In this document: positions 23,527 to 33,878 of the stretch, one piece after another
How positions within the stretch are numbered: the stretch's first letter is position 1
Layout: the number at the start of each line of letters is the position of its first letter
NCBI RefSeq assembly: GCF_019578655.1
Contig: NC_063265.1
Span: forward strand, 21,810,285 to 21,874,284
DNA: 64,000 nt
Direction: 5' to 3'
Source: Ricinus communis
Taxonomy: Eukaryota > Streptophyta > Magnoliopsida > Malpighiales > Euphorbiaceae
The notes under the pieces: generated by a model
Seen by the model: only the letters and a program-made list of their open reading frames with translations
Databases searched by the model: none
Told to the model about the DNA's origin: nothing
Program-made: the position numbers and the translations under genes

Positions 23527-25769
23527 ATTTTCTAAAACCAAGAATATTTTATTTAAATTTTGATCGCTGTCGGGATATGGGGGTGTCATGAGACAACTTG
23601 ATTATATAATTCAAAATTAAAAGAATAAATTATTAGTTACCTTAAAGTCTCATCAAACTCAAAGAATTAGAAAAAGATAAATAAAAGTTAGAGAAAACAG
23701 AAGAAAGAAAGAAGGAAAGATGTATATTCTTGAATTATCAATTACAATGGAGTGAGAGCCTATTTATACATGAACGAGGATGACTTAAAGTGGAAGTGTG
23801 GTAGGTGAGATTGTAGAGATTAATCCATGCCTTAATCAAAAGATACGATTTGCCAGCTAATAAATTTCCTAACTAATGCTAATTGTATACAAAAATCCCC
23901 AAGAATATGTTCTAATAAAATGAGTTTTAAGTTTTAGACTGAATTTTTCATTGGTAATTCTGTGTCATTTCTAGTTAATAAAGGAAAAGAAAATTTTGAT
24001 ATATAGAGATCTAAGTGGGAATGGAGAGCCATCACTTATGTTCCACTCAGGCAACAGGTAGTGGAATCCCTACTGGACGAATAGAAATTGTTAGTAGTTG
24101 AACCACCATCTCATAGAATCTGCAGAGGAGGCAGCAAGAAGACAACTAATAGATCACAGCTAAAAAAAATGGATGAATTTTTTTGAATATATTATCAGAA
24201 AAGAACATCCATACATATAATATGCATATGTAGAGAAGAAAAGGGGGGAAAAAGTGGTGCTTTATTAGCTGTGGATTCATGGTTCATCACCTAAATTTAC
24301 CAACGCAGAACTCAATGATTCCTTGAAGCTAGGTTTGCATCAAAGTAAATCAGATGGCTTCTTTTTGGAAACACCAGTCATTTTAGATACCAAATTAATC
24401 AATCCATTAGGTCCAAATTTGAGAGTTTAGTGGCCATTGTAGGTTCTCAAATAGTGGGTTCTTTTTCTTTTTAGTCTCTCTAACATGAAATGGTTTGCTT
24501 GAGAAAGGTCGGATGTATTTTCATAATTTTTACAGTAGGATTAAAACTGTCTAATTGAGTAGTAATTTGATTGAAAAATAGCATAAAAATAACAAGTCAA
24601 TAACGTTGGTATCTCAGAAAAAAATACTTACAAAAATTCCATTTTAAACTGATTTTTTTTCAAAAATACACTCTTAACTTCCAACTATATTTCACGTTTT
24701 TTTCGTAGTCCTAATATTTGCATTTCAAATGCTTTTATTAGTGCCACATGTATTGTCCTAAAAAAACAATTTTTTTGGCATTTTTCATACTTTTCACTTT
24801 ATTTATTTATTTTTAAATTTTAAAACTTATTTATTTTTTTCTCACTCTTTTTTAAATTTATTTTATCAGTGTAATTATATTTTTTTAATTAGCTGAAATT
24901 TTTTGTTAAATAAAAGATACCTTAATATCTTGAAGCACTAAAATTACCATGATAATATATTTTTTACCACTATTTACCTTGAAGTAATTTTTATAACTTA
25001 CTTATTTATTAAATTAAAATTTTAAACAAATATTCTTTCAAATTAAAACATTATATTCGAAGCAATTGTGACACATATTTTTAGAATTTTGAAAAATATA
25101 ATAGCATATGTAGTAACTAATCATTTTTTTTCATTTATAAATTTAATTTTTTATTATATTTTAATTTATAAATTATTTTACACTCATTTACCTTCATAAT
25201 TAAATTAAATAAAAATTATATTTATTACAATTTGTTTTGAGGTTTTCATATTTTTCTAAAAATAAAATATCTTAAATTAATAAATATCTTAAAATAAAAA
25301 ATTAATATATTGGTATATTTTTTGTTACTTTTCTTCTTGACAATTTTTTAAATTAATTATATAATTAACTATATTATTTTATAATTTCTCTATAGTCATT
25401 GTTTTACTTTTTTATCTAATAGCATGAAAATCTAATCACTTTTTAGTTGCAATCATGACTTTGATTTCTTTTTCATTTTTAATTGTTTTTCACATTAATA
25501 AAACAAAGAAAAAATAACTATAATCAAGCACAAAACAATGTAAATATAAATCCTAAAAAATAATTTCTAAAAAAAAACTAATTTTAATATTTTGGATCTT
25601 TTTCAACATGTAAATAACAGTTCAAGGAACTTAAAACTATTTTTTAACAAAAAAACTAATTTCTAATATTCTAGATTATCTTCAACATATAAATAGCATA
25701 TCAAGAAAAGAAATTAAAGATACTTCTTCATATATCTTGTTGTCCCTTATAAGTAAGAAGTGCATTAAA
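23522..25769. other. AT-rich intergenic DNA
   Basis: No gene is recognisable. 23.9-24.5 kb is less AT-rich than its surroundings and could hold a gene or element relic that I cannot identify. Confidence 0.4.
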
Positions 25770-27129
25770 TTGGTGACCTCAAATTGCGGAATTTAATAGT
25801 TTTAGGTCACAAACAAAGATTTTGAAAAAGAGTAAAGAGAATTGAAAGATAGTTGGGGTTAAAAAGATTGACACAAAAGTTTATAGTGGTTCGGGAACAA
25901 TTCTCCCTACATCCACTCCTCAAGATCACACTTGAGTTTTTCATTATAATCTTTAAGATTACAACCTTTGGTTTTTACAAGTTCATCCAACAACTTGGTG
26001 TTTTCCAAGGCTAATACTAAACCTCTTCCATTAATGAACCAATCTCTCATTAAGTCCCTTAACCCTTGAGTATTTAATGGTTACTCAACAACTAATTTTT
26101 TGTATTATTAATACATAGGCTCACACAACAACCCTTTAGAGTTTTAGTTGTACAATAAAATTCTACTCAATACACTTTATATAGAAGAAAATTGAGTGTA
26201 GAAAGTTGAGAAATAAATTTGCAAGAGTTTGGACAAGACACAATAACACACTTACATTTTAAGTATTTGTGAGGGGTGTTTATACTCATACCTACCTCTT
26301 AAAGACATTACTATTGGTCCAAAACTCATTTAATACAAATTTAGTGACTTGACAAAAAGTTGCCTAAAGTCATGAAAAACGCCCCAAGAAGAATTTGAGC
26401 TCTCCCATCATGCTCATTTCAAATTATCTAGTCATATACTTAACAAAATCCTTATAAAGCAACTTATTAGTAGCATGAAATACAATATCATCAACATTAA
26501 TTTGAACAACTAGAGTATCATGCTTGTGTTTCTTTACAAATAGTGTAGTATCAACCTTTTCTTTTAAAAATCCATTTTGAGTTAAAAAAGAACTAAGCAT
26601 TTCATACCAAGCTCTAGGGGCTTGTTTCAATCCATACAAGGCTTTAGATAATTTAAAAACATGATTAGAAAATTTATGACTTTTAAAATCGGGAGGTTGC
26701 TCAACATAGACTTCCTCCTCAATGAATCCATTCAAAAATGCACTTTTTTATATCTATATGAAATAATTTCAAATTCATCTGATATGCATAAGCTAAGAAT
26801 ATCCTAATAGCTTCTAATCTAGCAACGAGAGCAAAGGTCTCATCATAATATGTCTTCCTCTTGGTTGTATCCCTTTGCAACCAATCTAGCTTTATTTCTA
26901 GTGATGGAATCTTGCTCATTCAACTTGTTTTTAAACACCTATTTATACCCAATAACTTGGTGATTTTTAGTTCTAAGAATAAGTTTCCATACTTTGTTTC
27001 TTTCCAAATTGGTTGAGTTCATCTTGCATAGTAATCACTTAACTTTAATCATTTAGAGTCTCATCAATAGTCTTTGGCTCAAATTGGGAAACAAAGGCTA
27101 AATTATTTAAAGTAACTAATGATTGAAAC
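25770..27129 (-). mobile_element. Copia remnant B: reverse transcriptase fused to an LTR
   Basis: The LTR (about 25770-26390) is the reverse-complement match of the LTR at 733-1361, so this is another copy of family A. The minus strand at 27130-26395 encodes RT: NEQDSITRNKARL-like text with breaks, then FIEEEVYVEQPP, KALYGLKQAPRAWYE and INVDDIVFHAT. The usual YVDD is NVDD. The frame runs on to MSMMGELKFFLG and then switches abruptly into LTR sequence near 26390. RNase H and the polypurine tract are missing, which indicates an internal deletion. The other end is cut by the large LTR element starting at about 27130. Confidence 0.8.
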
Positions 27130-27930
27130 AAAGGCTAAATTTGATGCCGAGTGTGCCAAATTATGTTTGATGAAAAATTGAACGTCGAGCGTGTCACGTG
27201 TGTAGATACACAAACCTTTATAATTAATATGCCTAAATTAACTTCTTAATGAGGATTTTATGAATTCTTAAACTCTTTTACCATAATTTGCTTAGATCTT
27301 CAAAAGACACCACAAAAAATTAATTATATAGGAGTAAGTGATTGTAAATAAATAAGTTGAAAGACTTGTATTACTAAAAATTTGCATAAACCAATGAGTG
27401 TTTGAAATAAATATAAAGAAATAAATGAAACAAATAGTTTGCTCAAAACTAAAAAATATTTGTAGAGAACTTGAAATTAATTTGCTGAAAATTTGTATTA
27501 AACTGATGATTGAAACAAACATAAATACAAGGGAATGATTATAAGATAATATTTGCTGGAAACTAAAAGTATTTGCAGAGAATTTGTGCTTAGATATTTG
27601 AGTTTTTCAGTAGTATTGTTGATGTTGGCCCCCTCTCCATTCCCTGCTTCTATTATTTATATAGTCTCAAGTCCCACTTTTCTTAGGGAGTGCTTCTTTC
27701 TTTTATGCCATAGAGCCTCGTTATTTCCTTCTATTTAGAGAGTGAAAATAACTGCTACACAACTCCTCCTCCCACCATTTTGTTTATGTGTGCGTTTAGT
27801 GTTTACCTATAATTATTAATTAACTAATTAACTAATTAATTAAATTAATTAATTATTATAGGCTTATAATCTTGGGCTTTTATTACCTTTTGCACTAGGC
27901 TGTGGCCGAAAACTAATTATAGGCCAAACA
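27130..27930 (-). repeat. 3' LTR of the LARD-like element
   Basis: It matches 30623-31445 over its length: shared words include GATGCCGAGCGTG, ACACAAACCTTTA, ATTTGCTTAGATC, AATTTGTGCTT and ATTATAGGCCAAA. The left edge lacks the first few bases seen in the partner and in the solo LTR. Confidence 0.82.
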
Positions 27931-30622
27931 ATTGCCCCCTCATATATATCTATATATATGAAAAAATTCTGATTTTATTTCCTAATGCATAAAAAGAAAA
28001 TTCGGCCCAAGCACCTTCAAGTTCTTACTTTTCCTCTTCAGTCTCATATCTCTTTCTTTTCAATTCTTCCTTTCAAAAATTTGCTCTTTTCTTGATTATA
28101 CTGATAAGAATCTATTTAAAATTACTAGCCAACTCCAAAAATTGTCAATTTTTCAAGATTATTAATTTCCTTAATATACTCTTTCTACTGGCAGCACTTC
28201 ATTATTACCTTGCGCCAACATTGACAACATCCCCTTACATCATCGTTTGTTGTGTCATCATCCTCATTCTCTACCAAGAGCAATGTTTCGTCGCGTTGTC
28301 TTCTCCTTGAGTCTCATCCTAACTATCCAAGCATATTATTGATTCCTCCAATTTTTTTTCTCTCTCTCTCTCAGCTTTTGGTGGTCTTTCTATACTATAA
28401 CAATATTAGCTTGGTTTTGTTCAAACCAAACCTTCAATTCATTTTTTCTAGAACTATTATCCTTAAAGTCTCAAATCTTGGTACTGAAAAGTATATCCTC
28501 CTGTAAAAAATATCCTTTTCAAATTTATGAGAGAAAAAGATCTAGAAAAGATATTTCTTTTACCCAAATTTTTTTATTTTGTGTGTTTATTTGTTGGGTA
28601 ATTGTGTATAATTCAATTTAAATTGCTAGAAAAATATTTAGGATGTAGCATGATATGTATGAAAAAATTAGTTTTTTCTTAGGTTGGATCCCCAAGTGCA
28701 TTTCCAACTTGGAGTTCTAGATCCCCAAGTATCCAATTTACTTAGAGATCTTGAATTTTTTTTTTTGGGTTGGATCCCTAAGAACATTTCCAACTTAGCG
28801 CTCTCGAACTGAAATATTTTAAAATATTATCTAAATCTCCAAGAACATTTCTAACTTGGGGCTCTCGAATTAAAATATTATCAGTGAACTTGGAATACCC
28901 GATAGCCAAAATTAGAGCGCCAAAAACTAGTTTTACTTGGGGATTTCATATTAAAATACTATCAGTTCTCTAAGAACAATTCTAACTTAGGAACTACTTA
29001 GGGCTCCCGACTTAAAATATTTTATGAAGTAGTATTGGATCCTCAAGAATATTTCTAACTTGGGGAACTACTTGGGACTCTACTTTAAATATTTTATTAG
29101 TATCCCTTTGAGGAACCATATATTTCTAGGACTAATAAAATATTTAAATCATAACATGCTTAGTTTCCACACCTATACAATGAAGCTTTTATCCTTAAAA
29201 TTTCTAACAATTGAAATAATTAAAACATGTGCACCTGTTTGTTGTTTTACAGCTGTGAATCAAGCTCATCTCATCATCATTTCTCTTCTCGAGATAGAGT
29301 TCCTTTTTATACTGCTATTACAAAGAATTTATTTCTTCTTTTGGCATTTGATTCTCTTTTTTTTATAATGAACTGAACTTTTTCTCCTCTTTCTCTTCTG
29401 TGCATTATATGTTTTTTGCTCTTACTGAGCGAATGACTTCAAGTCTTCTGCCACTTTATGCCGGCATATCACCTTAATATAACACATATGCACTACAACT
29501 ATATCACTTACATCATGCAACCATTCATTCATGTAGCCACACCAATGTACATCTCCACACTTACTCTTATAATCATTTTGCATAATGCAGTCACGTGTCC
29601 TACTTTATCCTATAATTTTTTCTATTATTTCTTTCTTATTGGCTAGCTCTATCACAAATAGAAACATATAAGTATAGAGAAAAGTGTCCTTGAGGCTTAC
29701 TTTTATTAAACTTCAACTAGTGGCTCTAAAGCCAACTTATAAGGAAATAAAAGTAAACATAAAATAGAAAATAAAATATCTTAAGAAAATAGTCATATGT
29801 GGCCTTATATAGATTATGAAAATAGTGAAAATATTGTCTTAAGATTATTTTTATGGTCGTAGGTCGGCCTCAAACTCTAACTTCTCTTTTCTTTTTTATC
29901 ATTTTTTACATGGTGGGAAAGTATTTTTTTTAAGTACCTTATACTAATGTACTTTATGTGTGGTAGCATAGGCCTGCCACTGTAAGGGTTGCAAACAGGC
30001 GCAACTCCTCTTGGTAAGCCTTCATCTCTCATTTGAGGGGAACATATCTTTGATATGGAATTAATGAAGCTTAGGGCTTTGTAACATCATTTCCCTCCCG
30101 GGAACTAGTGGAAGATTACCCCCTTGCTCTATATTTTGTCCCATTATCTGTGACAAGACATCTTGGCCTTGTGGCCTAAGACTTAACTGAGGTAAAGTTA
30201 AAGTAATTCTTATAGTAATGTTAGCTATAGTAGTGCTAAATTGCTGCACTAAATCATTGGTTGCTTTCTTTTGGCTCTCCATAAGATTATTATGAGCCTT
30301 TTTCATATACTTGAGAGCAACCTCTATTTGCATTTTGAAAATATTGATTATAGAGTTATTAGTATCAGAAATTTTAACTAAAAATAAAACATCATTCTAC
30401 CCCCAACAACAACATTTCCTATTGAAGGTACTAACACCTCATGTAGTTGAACATCTTGAGGCGCTATGCTTTTTTCAATTTGTTCCTCAAGGAACAAAAT
30501 CTTTTTTTTCTGCTTTATCAGCAGTGACTCTAGCGTCTTGAGACCCCACAATATTTTCTTTCAGTAATACTTCTAGTTCTGAGTGCCATGAGAATTGATC
30601 CTACTGGGCATATGCCAAAATA
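27931..30622 (-). other. Internal region of the LARD-like element
   Basis: The region holds a degenerate tandem repeat (28680-29100) and otherwise little. The longest open stretch is 30333-30061 on the minus strand (90 codons, a Gln-, Thr- and Leu-rich sequence with no motif I know). It could be a relic of gag. No zinc knuckle, protease, RT or integrase is visible on either strand. The primer-binding site next to the 5' LTR (around 30600-30622) could not be assigned to a tRNA. Confidence 0.5.
28680..29100. repeat. Degenerate tandem repeat with CCAAG...CTTGG inverted words
   Basis: About five imperfect units of roughly 70-110 bases. Each has a CC(A/T)AAGAACATTTC-like segment followed by TAACTTGGGG or CAACTTGG and a CTCTCGAA-type word. 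The CCAAG at the start and CTTGG at the end of each core are inverted, so each unit could form a short hairpin. Confidence 0.6.
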
Positions 30623-31445
30623 TGTTTGGTGAAAATTTGATGCCGAGCGTGCAAAAATATATTTAGTGAAAAATTGAATATCGAGCATGCAATATGTGTA
30701 GGTACACAAACCTTTACAATTAATGCGCTTAAATTGACTTATTAATCAGAATTTTGTGAATTCCTAAGCTCATTTATCACAATTTGCTTAGATCCTCAAA
30801 AGATACTACAAAGAATTAATTATATAGTAGTAAGTATTTGTAAATAAATAAGCTGAAAGACTTGTATTATTGAAAATTTTCATAAACTAATGTTTGAAAT
30901 AAATGCAAAGAAATAAATGAAATAAATAGTTTGCAGAAACTAAAAATATTTGCAGATAACTTGAAATTAATTTGCTGAAAATTTGTATTAAACTGATATT
31001 TGAAACAAACATAAATACAAGGGAATGATTGAAAAATAAAGTTTGTTGGAAACTAAAAGTATTTGCAGAGAATTTGTGCTTGTGTATTTGAGTTTTGCAG
31101 TAATGTTATTGATGTTGATGTTGATATTAGTTCCCCTCTTCAATCACTGTTTCTGTTTTTTATAAAGAGGCCAAATCTCACTATTTTTGGAGAATGCTTT
31201 CTTTCTTTATGCCATAGAGCTCGTTATCTCATTTTACTTGGGGAGTAGAGACGACTGCTAGACAACTCTTCCTCCCACTATTTTCTTTACGTATATGCTT
31301 AGTGTTTATCTATAATTATTAATTAACTAATTAGTTAATTAATCAATCAATCAATTAAACTAATTAATTGTTATGGGCTTAGAATTTTGTGCTTTTATTA
31401 CCTTTTGCAGTATATTGGATCGAAGAATTAATTATAGGCCAAATA
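30623..31445 (-). repeat. 5' LTR of the LARD-like element, next to the RPS17 promoter
   Basis: Partner of 27130-27930 (823 bp). Its start TGTTTGGTG on the plus strand matches the solo LTR at 34495. It ends about 310 bases before the RPS17 start codon. Transcription from this LTR would run leftward, away from RPS17. Confidence 0.82.
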
Positions 31446-31551
31446 ACTAGGTTAGGTCTTGATTTTAAAAAAATAAATTTTTTTTTTGTGAGGAAGGAAA
31501 AATACTATATTTTAACATGAGCTGGATCACATTATTTTGCCCAATTGATGT

Positions 31552-31652
31552 TGGGCTCGAAACTAGAAGTAACCGAAAACAAAGTGATATTGAAGCCCGT
31601 AGGAAAATCAAACATTTACCTGATGTAGACCAATATAAAACCTAACCCTAAA
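31552..31652 (+). promoter_or_regulatory. RPS17 promoter elements: site II, TATA box, telo-box
   Basis: TGGGCT at 31552-31557 fits the site II element (TGGGCY), TATAAAA at 31634-31640 is a TATA box, and AACCCTAAA at 31644-31652 fits the telo-box. Site II plus telo-box is the usual pairing in plant ribosomal protein promoters. A pyrimidine-rich TCTCCCATCTTCTTCTCC-type leader follows. Confidence 0.7.
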
Positions 31653-31757
31653 ATCTCCCATCTTCTTCTCCATCTTTGTGGCCGCCTCTCCTTCCACACA
31701 CAAGCACACACATACTTGCACAGAGATTTCCTCTCTTACCTTGTTCAATAAGAAAAA

Positions 31758-32192
31758 ATGGGTCGTGTCCGTACAAAAACAGTGAAGAAATCATCACGAC
31801 AAGTGATAGAACGGTACTATTCAAAGATGACACTCGATTTTCACACAAACAAGAAAATCTTGGAAGAAGTAGCAATAATCCCATCAAAGCGTCTTCGTAA
31901 CAAGATTGCTGGGTTTTCCACCCATTTGATGAAACGGATCCAGAAGGGTCCGGTCAGAGGTATTTCGCTGAAACTTCAAGAGGAAGAGAGAGAGCGCCGC
32001 ATGGACTTTGTGCCTGAAGTTTCAGCCATCAAAACTGATCAGATCGAGGTTGATAAGGAGACTATTGACATGCTTGCTGCTCTTGGTATGGGTGATATGC
32101 CTGGCCTCGTTCAGGTGGACCCTGTTGCTGCTGTGCCCGTCGCCCAGTTTGGGTTTGGTAGAGGTGCCGGTGGACTTGGCAGGAGGTTTTGA
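31758..32192 (+). CDS. RPS17: 40S ribosomal protein S17 (eS17)
   Basis: One uninterrupted exon encodes 144 aa beginning [20 protein letters not shown], the highly conserved start of eukaryotic eS17. Conserved blocks include [40 protein letters not shown] and [18 protein letters not shown]. The C-terminus is the plant-type Gly- and Ala-rich tail ending in GGLGRRF. The length matches plant orthologues and no residue looks damaged. It is a structural protein of the small cytosolic ribosomal subunit. The promoter carries site II and telo-box elements expected for coordinate ribosomal-protein expression. The intronless frame is normal for plant RPS17 genes as far as I recall, and the promoter argues against a processed retrocopy. 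Confidence 0.97.
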   Translation: MGRVRTKTVKKSSRQVIERYYSKMTLDFHTNKKILEEVAIIPSKRLRNKIAGFSTHLMKRIQKGPVRGISLKLQEEERERRMDFVPEVSAIKTDQIEVDKETIDMLAALGMGDMPGLVQVDPVAAVPVAQFGFGRGAGGLGRRF

Positions 32193-33878
32193 ATGAGTTT
32201 AGGACTTCTATTCTGAGTATGGTGACACTGCTAATGTCTTAAATTTTAGTTTCTTCAAGTATTTTGGGAACTTGCTATAGCTGTTGAAGCATGATGGAAA
32301 CTGTTTTTGATGATATGCAATTTATAAATTTTGAATATTATGGTTATTGAGTATTAAAATTTTTGATGATTTGCTGATTTTCTTGTTAATGGGTACATTA
32401 TAAATCTATTTTTTTCTATGGTGTTTGATATTTTCTGGTGGAAAATATTGTTTTGATTTGTGCTGTAAGTGTGTTTATTAACTCAAGTGATTAGTTTAGT
32501 TATATTATATTAGATTGGTAGTGACTGATTCATATTGGCCGTGTTTGGAATAAATCATGTGGTTTAACTGGCAGTTAATGTTTGAGAGCTGATGTTTAAG
32601 TGGAAAATTAAACGGTTACTTTTCAGAATTTCTGATGATGCCAATAATAAGCTTGCTTACTTCTTTGTTGGTTGCAATGCTATTTTTATACTAATTGCCA
32701 ACTTTGACTAGTTTTTGGTGATTTGTTGATTTTCTTGGCAATGGGCATATGATGCCTGCAACGTTTTGGGTTTATGCAGTGGTGTTTTAGGTGATTTTTG
32801 ATTTTGGTGGCAAAAATAGTCTTTTGATCGTGTGCTGAAGCAATGGTGTGATAAACTTAGCAATGGTGTGTTAAACTTAGCTATACCATTTTTTGTTACA
32901 GGTTGGATTGGATCTTTAATGTTTGTAAAGTCTCAATAAATTGTCTTTCGTTTGTTCATATGATGGTGCTAATTTGGATTAGTTCTGACTGTCCCATATG
33001 TACATTTTGGAAGGTCTAAACTTTGTGGTTGTGCAAAAAATTGGTTTATTTTCTGTTGTCTTAGATTTGGATTCCAACGGCCAAATTGAATATTTAGTTG
33101 AAAGATGGTCATGAATTAGAATGTTGAAGATTATTCGACAATGAATCTTTTTTTGGTTTCTGAAGATTATTCACACAACTGCAGTTTTATTTTTGCTTAT
33201 GAGTATGATGTTTTGATGATTGTGCTGCAATGCAAGTTCATTTGTGTGATTTCTGATGTTCAAATTTGGTTACTCGCAATTTGGCCCTGTCTCTTGCAGT
33301 TGGTGAAAAATCCTCTTATCCAGGAGAAAGGACATCCTCCACTTGCAGGTTCTTTTGGAAAATTCCATGTCTTTATGTTTGTGTAAAACACCTTCTTTTT
33401 AGTTAGTTTTAATTCTCAAATTGAACAATTGCTACTGGTAATAAATCTAAGGAACTGAGTGCCGTTCTAAATTAATTAAACTAAATTGAGAGCTTAAAAT
33501 TAAAGATGCAAATATTTAAAAATTAATCTGGTTGACTTGATGTAAATGTAAATGATATTTAGTATCAGTATTGCATAATTCATTATTGAATAAATTGTTA
33601 CCGGGCAAACATTAATTCCAACATAAAAAGATAACCATTCAAGAGAAAATTAATGCCCGGGAAATATAATCTAAGTAAAAAAAAAAGACCATGGCGAATC
33701 ATACTAGGCCAACTGTAAAAAACAGATTTCACAGCATAACTAAATCAATTCTTAACATTGTATTTGGATTGGTAAGAGACAACTTTGGTTGCATAAAGAT
33801 ACAGGCAAACTGTAAAAGTTTCTTGAGCCTTTTCAAGCCAATAATTAACTCCTAAATCAAATGACATAAAATTGTTAG
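32193..33878. other. RPS17 3' UTR and intergenic DNA
   Basis: The 3' UTR of RPS17 should end within a few hundred bases. The rest has no recognised gene. A short tandem repeat (CAATGGTGTGATAAACTTAG-like, twice) lies at about 32843-32880. A 52-base segment at 33300-33350 is flanked by AG and GT and is open in one frame, but matches nothing I know. Confidence 0.45.

Larger units (their letters stand above)
27130..31445 (-). mobile_element. Large LTR retrotransposon derivative without recognised genes (LARD-like)
   Basis: Two direct repeats of about 800 bp (27130-27930 and 30623-31445) flank about 2.7 kb of internal DNA with no gag or pol motif. On the minus strand the bases before the left repeat read TGAGGGGGCAA, a polypurine tract, so the left copy is the 3' LTR. 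LTR ends are TGTTTGG..CCAAACA, TG..CA type, and the family identity is confirmed by a solo LTR with target duplication at 34.5 kb. Such elements depend on proteins from other retrotransposons. Confidence 0.78.

Noticed and set aside
28092..28506. Hydrophobic open frames on the plus strand
   Set aside because: AT-rich DNA gives many Leu/Ile/Phe-rich frames. No signal peptide plus domain pattern stands out.
30061..30333. 90-codon frame in the LARD-like element as a real gene
   Set aside because: No known motif, no start context or homologue I recognise. Mentioned only as a possible gag relic.
31758..32192. RPS17 as a processed retrocopy because it lacks introns
   Set aside because: The promoter has site II, TATA and telo-box elements in the right order, and the frame is perfect, so it is read as the normal gene.
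33300..33352. Small exon-like segment (AG...GT, open) downstream of RPS17
   Set aside because: No protein family match and no adjoining exons found. Splice-like dinucleotides are common by chance.
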